Made by a program: the position numbers and the translations under genes
Source: Flavobacteriaceae bacterium UBA3611
Lineage (GTDB): Bacteria; Bacteroidota; Bacteroidia; Flavobacteriales; Flavobacteriaceae
NCBI GenBank assembly: GCA_002375495.1
Contig: DFLU01000010.1
Location: 362,504 to 426,503 of the forward strand
Direction: 5' to 3'
Length of the DNA: 64,000 bases
Shown: positions 59,521-64,000 of the stretch, one piece after another
How positions within the stretch are numbered: position 1 is the stretch's first letter
Layout of the letters: each line of letters opens with the position of its first letter
Notes under the pieces: generated by a model
Databases searched by the model: none
Told to the model about the DNA's origin: nothing
The model's input: the letters and a program-made list of their open reading frames with translations, nothing else

Positions 59521-60342
59521 ATGACTTTTAAAACAACTATTTCATTGGGGATAGTAGCCCTTATAGCCGTGGCTTGCGCAACCAACCCTTTTACAGGAAA
59601 AAAAACCATGGCCTTAGTTCCAAACTCCCAGATATTCCCGATGGCGTTTCAGCAATACGATCAATTTTTGCAAGAAAACAAAGTAGTTAGGAATACCGCC
59701 GATGCACGTATGATAACCAACGTCGGACAGAAAATTGCGGCAGCATCAGAACGGTATTTAAATGCAAATGGGTATGCAGGCTACCTAAACAATTACCAAT
59801 GGGAATATAATTTGGTAGAAGATCCTGCAGTAAATGCATGGTGTATGCCAGGAGGTAAAATTGTTTTTTACACTGGAATTTTACCTATTACCCAAGGGGA
59901 AGCAGGAGTTGCAGCCGTAATGGGGCATGAGGTGGCCCACGCATTGGCAAATCATGGGCAACAACGTATGAGTGCTGCGCAATATCAAGCAATTGGAGCC
60001 GTTGCCGGTAATCTTGCCTTGGGAAGCGACCCGAAAAAACAACAAATCTTTAACAAAGCCTACGGATTGGGATCTACCGTTGGCGTCATGTTGCCTTTTA
60101 GCAGAAACCATGAAAGTGAAGCAGACCGTATCGGTTTAACACTGATGGCGATTGCGGGTTATGAGCCCATGGCGGCAGCTCGATTATGGGAACGTATGAA
60201 AGCAAATGCTGGAGGAAATGCTCCCCCAGAATTTTTGAGCACACACCCTTCGAGTACCACCCGAATTAACAATATTACTTCTTGGGCTGCTGAAGCAAAA
60301 GCAGAGGCTCGAAAGTTTGGAGTGACGAGTTTTAAAAATTAA
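59521..60342 (+). CDS. M48-family metalloprotease lipoprotein
   Basis: The 273-residue protein has a lipoprotein signal (lipobox AVAC, Cys about 19) and an M48 zinc protease domain. The metal motif HEVAHALANH is at about 141-150, the third ligand Glu in NHESEADRIG at about 198-207, and the family Asn in VNAWCMPGGKIVFYTG just before. It resembles the LoiP/YcaL and BepA-type proteases that act in outer-membrane quality control. No TPR domain is present. A 7/8 -7 match (TATCTTTA, 59492-59499) precedes it. Confidence 0.9.
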   Translation: MTFKTTISLGIVALIAVACATNPFTGKKTMALVPNSQIFPMAFQQYDQFLQENKVVRNTADARMITNVGQKIAAASERYLNANGYAGYLNNYQWEYNLVEDPAVNAWCMPGGKIVFYTGILPITQGEAGVAAVMGHEVAHALANHGQQRMSAAQYQAIGAVAGNLALGSDPKKQQIFNKAYGLGSTVGVMLPFSRNHESEADRIGLTLMAIAGYEPMAAARLWERMKANAGGNAPPEFLSTHPSSTTRINNITSWAAEAKAEARKFGVTSFKN

Positions 60343-60373
60343 ATAAAAAGTATTTCAAATTTTAGTACTTTGG

Positions 60374-60405
60374 AAGCTGCCTAAATTCATAGGCAGCTTT
60401 TTTTA
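60374..60405 (+). terminator. Terminator of the M48 protease gene
   Basis: A 10-bp stem (AAGCTGCCTA with TAGGCAGCTT), followed by a run of T. Confidence 0.85.
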
Positions 60406-60419
60406 TTTAAATCCGACCG

Positions 60420-61733
60420 ATGAGAACAAACGCACCCAAGGGAAGCAAAAAATTATTGAATGCATGGGCCTTTTACGATTGGGCCAATTCGGTATATAGT
60501 TTGGTGATCGCATCGGCTGTATTCCCGATATTTTACGGGGCCCTTTTTTCGAAAGCTGATATTACCTCTGTTGAAGTTTTTGGTGGCGAAATTAGAAGTA
60601 CTCCCTTGATAAGCTACACTACAGCTGCCGCTTTTTTGGTGGTTGCTTTTATTTCTCCGTTGCTTTCGGGGATTGCAGACTACGTAGGAAACAAGAAAAA
60701 TTTCCTTAAGTTTTTCTGTTATTTGGGAGCCTTTTCTTGCGTGGGACTTTATTTCTTCGACTTGGAAAGAATTTATATTAGTCTGCTGTTTTATTTTTTC
60801 GGACTCGTTGGTTTTTGGGGTAGCTTGGTGTTTTATAATTCATATTTGCCAGACGTTGCCTTTAAAGAACAACAAGATCGCTTAAGTGCGAAAGGGTATT
60901 CTTTAGGCTATATCGGTAGTGTGGTGTTATTACTCTTTAATCTTGCCATGGTAATGAAGCCGGAGTGGTTTGGTCTTGAAGCAGGGGGAGAGGGAAGTAT
61001 TGAAGCCATGAAAATATCGTTTGTGACCGTAGGGGTATGGTGGATTGGTTTTAGCCAATACACCTTTTATTATTTGCCCATGGGGAATAGGAATAAACAT
61101 AAAGTTTCTAGACAAGTGATTTTTAATGGCTTTAAAGAATTACGTTCTGTATATAGCTCGCTTTCAGAAACGAAGGCACTAAAACGTTACCTCATTGCAT
61201 TTTTTGTCTACAGTATGGCGGTGCAGACGGTGATGCTGGTGGCCACTTATTTTGGAGAACAAGAAATAGGCTGGGGTGGTGACGACGAAAAAACAATGGG
61301 GCTCATTATTAGCATACTTATCATCCAATTGGTTGCAGTTTTAGGAGCCGTACTTACATCACGTGCTTCGGAAAAATTTGGAAATATTTCAACGCTTATC
61401 GTTATTAATATTATTTGGGTAGTTATTTGTGTGGTAGCATATTTTGTGACGAGCCCAACACAATTTTATGCCACTGCAGGTTTTGTTGGATTGGTTATGG
61501 GCGGAATTCAGTCACTATCAAGATCTACCTATTCTAAATTCTTGCCAGAAACGAAAGACACCACTTCCTATTTCAGTTTTTATGATGTGTCAGAGAAGAT
61601 AGGTATTGTAATTGGTATGTTGTTGTATGGATTTATAGATCAGCTTACAGGTAGTATGCGCAACTCCATATTGTTCTTGGTGGTGTTTTTCGGGCTTGGG
61701 GTTGTTTTATTATTCCGCGTCCCAAGAAATTAG
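60420..61733 (+). CDS. UMF1-type MFS transporter (Atg22-like)
   Basis: The 437-residue inner-membrane protein has about 12 hydrophobic segments and the family opening AWAFYDWANSVYSLVIASAVFP, followed by SPLLSGIADYVGNKK in the first loop. The late MGGIQSLSRSTYSKFLPE and YDVSEKIGIVIG blocks are characteristic of the UMF1/Atg22 group. The family may export amino acids or unknown solutes; the substrate here is open. It lies between a terminator and the next gene, whose promoter starts after its stop. Confidence 0.88.
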   Translation: MRTNAPKGSKKLLNAWAFYDWANSVYSLVIASAVFPIFYGALFSKADITSVEVFGGEIRSTPLISYTTAAAFLVVAFISPLLSGIADYVGNKKNFLKFFCYLGAFSCVGLYFFDLERIYISLLFYFFGLVGFWGSLVFYNSYLPDVAFKEQQDRLSAKGYSLGYIGSVVLLLFNLAMVMKPEWFGLEAGGEGSIEAMKISFVTVGVWWIGFSQYTFYYLPMGNRNKHKVSRQVIFNGFKELRSVYSSLSETKALKRYLIAFFVYSMAVQTVMLVATYFGEQEIGWGGDDEKTMGLIISILIIQLVAVLGAVLTSRASEKFGNISTLIVINIIWVVICVVAYFVTSPTQFYATAGFVGLVMGGIQSLSRSTYSKFLPETKDTTSYFSFYDVSEKIGIVIGMLLYGFIDQLTGSMRNSILFLVVFFGLGVVLLFRVPRN

Positions 61734-61754
61734 CCGATATATACAATTTTTACT

Positions 61755-61762
61755 TATGTTTG
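61755..61762 (+). promoter_or_regulatory. -7 promoter element of the three-repeat lipoprotein gene
   Basis: TATGTTTG, 29 bases before the ATG at 61792. It overlaps an in-frame ATG at 61756, which therefore cannot be the start. Confidence 0.6.
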
Positions 61763-61791
61763 CGTTTATAATCCATAGCAAAATCACTCTT

Positions 61792-63210
61792 ATGAAGATA
61801 TTTCGACCCTATCCCTATTTCTTTATTGCGTTCTTATCTTTACTTTTTATAGGTTGTGAAAACGAACCGTTGGAAGGAGAGTTTATCACCGATGATCCAT
61901 TAGATAATACTGCAGAAGAGGGCGAATTTGTTGCGACTGTTGGTGGTGAAACTTTTGTAGCCGAAAGCACACAAGTTATCTATTTTTCCCAATCAAATAT
62001 ACTCTCTATCACTGGATTGAAATCTAGTACGGGAGAATCTATAACACTTGCTATTGAAAATCCTTCAGTAGGTGAGTTCGATTTATCGCAAGGCACAGGA
62101 TCTCAAAATGGTGCAGCTTATATTGATGGTGCTGGCACTCTCCCAAATCCGTATGTTTCAGCTGTAGCGCTGGGCGGTACAGGAACATTGAATCTTTCCG
62201 AATACAATACTGATGAACAGACCATAACTGGAACTTTTGCCTTTTCCGCAGGGCGTATTCAATTAGATGATGCTGGAAATCCTGTAATAGGTTCTGATGG
62301 AATTCCTGTAATTGAAACCATAAATATTAACGCGGGTGCTTTTAATACCATCCCGTATACTATTGATGATACTATGGGCGGAGGCTCTGGTGGAGGAACC
62401 GATCCAGACGAACTCTTTGCGCAAGTAGACGGTACCCCGTTTGAACCTGTGAGTGTAACGGTGTCACAATATATGGTAGGGATGCAACCAATGATTCAAA
62501 TTATTGCGAAAGATACAGTGGGGGCTTCTATTCGGTTAGATGTGCCTGAAACATTGCAAACGGGAACATTCGATTTGTTTAACGGAATTTCTGACGGTGC
62601 TCAACTAATTGGGTATTACAATGCAAATAACGGTGGGGAGAACTTGTCTTCAAACCCTGGAAGTATTACCATTACTGAATTCAGTTCACAAACAGGTAAA
62701 TTAGTGGCTAATTTCAGCTTTACAGCGAACGATCCACTGAATGAAGACCCAACCGTGGTTGAAATTACCGAAGGTACTCTAGATGTTACATTTGTACCCA
62801 CACCGGGAAATATATCTTTCTTTTTTCAAGCCGAAGTAGACGGGAATCTATTTGATCCTGAAATTGCAATGGCCACACAAGATACGTTTGAAGGGGTCTC
62901 TATTGTTCGGATTTCAGCGAATATTGGCAATCGGGTGATGGAAATTGTTTTTCCTGCTTCTATCGGCGCCGGCACCTATGGTATGAGCCCTATGCTGGTT
63001 ACGGGTAGTGAAGTGGTTGGAAGTTACAACCCTGATGTCGTGAATGTTTCTGCCTTTACTTCAGACCCTGGAACTCTCGAAATTATTAGTTTTGATGTTG
63101 CAACGGGAGTCATTGAAGGAGCGTTCAGCTTTTCAGCAAAAGATCCTACCAATGAAGACCCTACGGTGTATGAAGTTACCAATGGTGAGTTCTTGGTAGA
63201 ACTTCAATAG
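61792..63210 (+). CDS. Lipoprotein with three DUF6252-like repeats
   Basis: The 472-residue protein has a lipoprotein signal (lipobox LLFIGC, Cys about 20) and an acidic linker. Three related domains follow, of about 130-150 residues each. Each starts with a strand like EFVATVGGETFVA, LFAQVDGTPFEP or FFQAEVDGNLFDP, and each ends with a TGTFAFSA, NFSFTANDP or AFSFSAKDP block. The two later ones share the phrase NEDPTV. A Gly-rich hinge (MGGGSGGGTDPDE) separates the first two. It should be surface or periplasm facing. Function unknown. It has its own promoter and terminator. Confidence 0.85.
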   Translation: MKIFRPYPYFFIAFLSLLFIGCENEPLEGEFITDDPLDNTAEEGEFVATVGGETFVAESTQVIYFSQSNILSITGLKSSTGESITLAIENPSVGEFDLSQGTGSQNGAAYIDGAGTLPNPYVSAVALGGTGTLNLSEYNTDEQTITGTFAFSAGRIQLDDAGNPVIGSDGIPVIETININAGAFNTIPYTIDDTMGGGSGGGTDPDELFAQVDGTPFEPVSVTVSQYMVGMQPMIQIIAKDTVGASIRLDVPETLQTGTFDLFNGISDGAQLIGYYNANNGGENLSSNPGSITITEFSSQTGKLVANFSFTANDPLNEDPTVVEITEGTLDVTFVPTPGNISFFFQAEVDGNLFDPEIAMATQDTFEGVSIVRISANIGNRVMEIVFPASIGAGTYGMSPMLVTGSEVVGSYNPDVVNVSAFTSDPGTLEIISFDVATGVIEGAFSFSAKDPTNEDPTVYEVTNGEFLVELQ

Positions 63211-63224
63211 TACTTACTACATAT

Positions 63225-63260
63225 AAAAAAAAGCCGCTCCATAGTTGAGCGGCTTTTTTT
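63225..63260. terminator. Bidirectional terminator
   Basis: A 12-bp stem (63228-63239 with 63247-63258) with an A-run before and T-run after, between convergent genes. Confidence 0.85.
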
Positions 63261-63279
63261 ATGCAATAAAGGGTTGCGT

Positions 63280-64000
63280 TTAGTTCGACTTAATGCTTCC
63301 TGAACCCAATACTTTGGTATCGCTCATCTCCGGACTTCCTTTATAGCGAACATCTCCAGAGCCGTTTACCCGTGCTTTCAACGCATTTTTCGCGTTTACT
63401 TCAGCATCTCCAGACCCAGAAACGTAAACTTCAGTATTGGCCGCATTTAACGAATAGCCTTCAAAATCGCCACTGCCACTCACTTTTACTTCTAGATTGT
63501 TTGCAGAACCTGAAAGACGCATATCGCCACTGCCGGTTATCTTTGCTTCTACCGTTTCGGCGTCTATAGCCAATATCATATCACCACTGCCTACCACATT
63601 AAAAGTAAGGGAGTTTCCTTTAATGGGCTTTGTGCTGGTGACATCTCCAGAACCGGTTAATGATACTTCAGACAAGTCTGTAAATGGAACGGTCACTACG
63701 ATATCGTGTTTTGATGAATAGCTAATGCCTTTTTTCATCTTTACTTTTAAGACATCGCCATTGGTTTCAACTTCTATATATTCATGCAAGTTATTGTCTG
63801 CCATGATGGTGATATTTCCTTCATTGCCCGAAACCAAATTTACAGTGATAGAGCCCACTACTTGAACTTCGTCGTATGGTTGCGTAGTTCTGGATGTCTC
63901 GGTTACATTGCCGCTACCTTTAATCTTTTTGTTTTTCCATTGGGCATTCATTTCAAGGGGCGCAACGGTACAAATGGCAAGAATTAATAAGATTGTGCTG
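63280..64000 (-). CDS. Head-GIN domain (DUF2807) exported protein, truncated by the window edge
   Basis: At least 239 residues are read. The frame continues past the end of the window, and the visible upstream residues (ILLILAICTVAPLEMNAQ) are a signal peptide, so the ATG at 63951 is internal and the true start is beyond 64000. The mature part is the head-GIN/DUF2807 right-handed beta structure, with the repeated Ser-Gly-Ser-Gly-Asp turn (SLTGSGDVTS, NVVGSGDMIL, KITGSGDMRL, KVSGSGDFEG). It is probably periplasmic or in the outer membrane; role unknown. Confidence 0.85.
   Translation of the reverse strand, partial: STILLILAICTVAPLEMNAQWKNKKIKGSGNVTETSRTTQPYDEVQVVGSITVNLVSGNEGNITIMADNNLHEYIEVETNGDVLKVKMKKGISYSSKHDIVVTVPFTDLSEVSLTGSGDVTSTKPIKGNSLTFNVVGSGDMILAIDAETVEAKITGSGDMRLSGSANNLEVKVSGSGDFEGYSLNAANTEVYVSGSGDAEVNAKNALKARVNGSGDVRYKGSPEMSDTKVLGSGSIKSN

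Overview
The window reads as chromosomal DNA of a marine-type Flavobacteriaceae bacterium (phylum Bacteroidota). Several things point there. Almost every intergenic start region carries the Bacteroidota -7 promoter element TAnnTTTG rather than an E. coli-type -10 box. Exported proteins are lipoproteins, TonB-dependent receptors with N-terminal carboxypeptidase-like regulatory domains, small outer-membrane beta barrels, and DUF5916, DUF6146, DUF6787, DUF6252 and DUF4870 families. The housekeeping genes (rny, zapA, ychF, xerD, parE/parC, lpdA, serC/serA) match flavobacterial counterparts in length and order. There are no rRNA or tRNA genes, phage, transposase or CRISPR arrays, and no stretch over 300 bases without a gene or recognisable regulatory content.

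Layout. 0.1-10.2 kb: a conserved Bacteroidota protein of unknown role, a metallo-beta-lactamase-fold hydrolase, and a minus-strand operon of a BatA-type membrane protein, a dihydroorotase-like protein without its metal-binding histidines, two DUF4870-type proteins and an esterase; then two tandem GAF histidine kinases. 10.4-16.7 kb: a lipoprotein, lolD and a TIGR02757 protein, a DUF5916 outer-membrane protein, then msrA-folE. 16.7-20.7 kb: a five-gene operon around a ZnuD-like TonB receptor with a His-rich exported protein, probably for metal uptake. 20.8-25.2 kb: DUF937, serA, serC and a LuxC-type acyl-CoA reductase, divergent from a 2[4Fe-4S] ferredoxin through overlapping promoters. 25.3-30.9 kb: three related small exported proteins around two tandem alpha/beta hydrolases, then ychF and a PAP2 phosphatase. 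31-39.4 kb: parE and parC separated by a four-helix-bundle gene in a repeat-rich insert, then a membrane protein, mscL and a CHASE hybrid kinase. 39.4-44.5 kb: a TPMT-like methyltransferase fused to a VF530 domain, TerC, short repeats, and an XRE repressor divergent from an M14 carboxypeptidase and an Lrp-type regulator. 44.5-53.3 kb: a TonB receptor and M23 peptidase, a coiled-coil gene, zapA, a structured RNA that looks like 6S, rny, an aldo/keto reductase and xerD. 53.4-64 kb: four small outer-membrane barrels around aroQ, lpdA, a tandem cytoplasmic/lipoprotein MsrB pair, an M48 protease, a UMF1-type transporter, a three-repeat lipoprotein and an edge-truncated head-GIN protein.

No complete new defence or biosynthetic system is evident. 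The most rewarding places are the XRE-carboxypeptidase intergenic region with three matching operator-like inverted repeats, the TPMT-VF530 fusion, the zapA-RNA-rny locus, the parE/parC insert, the trio of exported paralogues, and the metal-site-less dihydroorotase.

All family assignments come from reading the sequence and from recalled family knowledge; no search was run. Several genes appear to use TTG or GTG starts, and this is noted where the choice matters.
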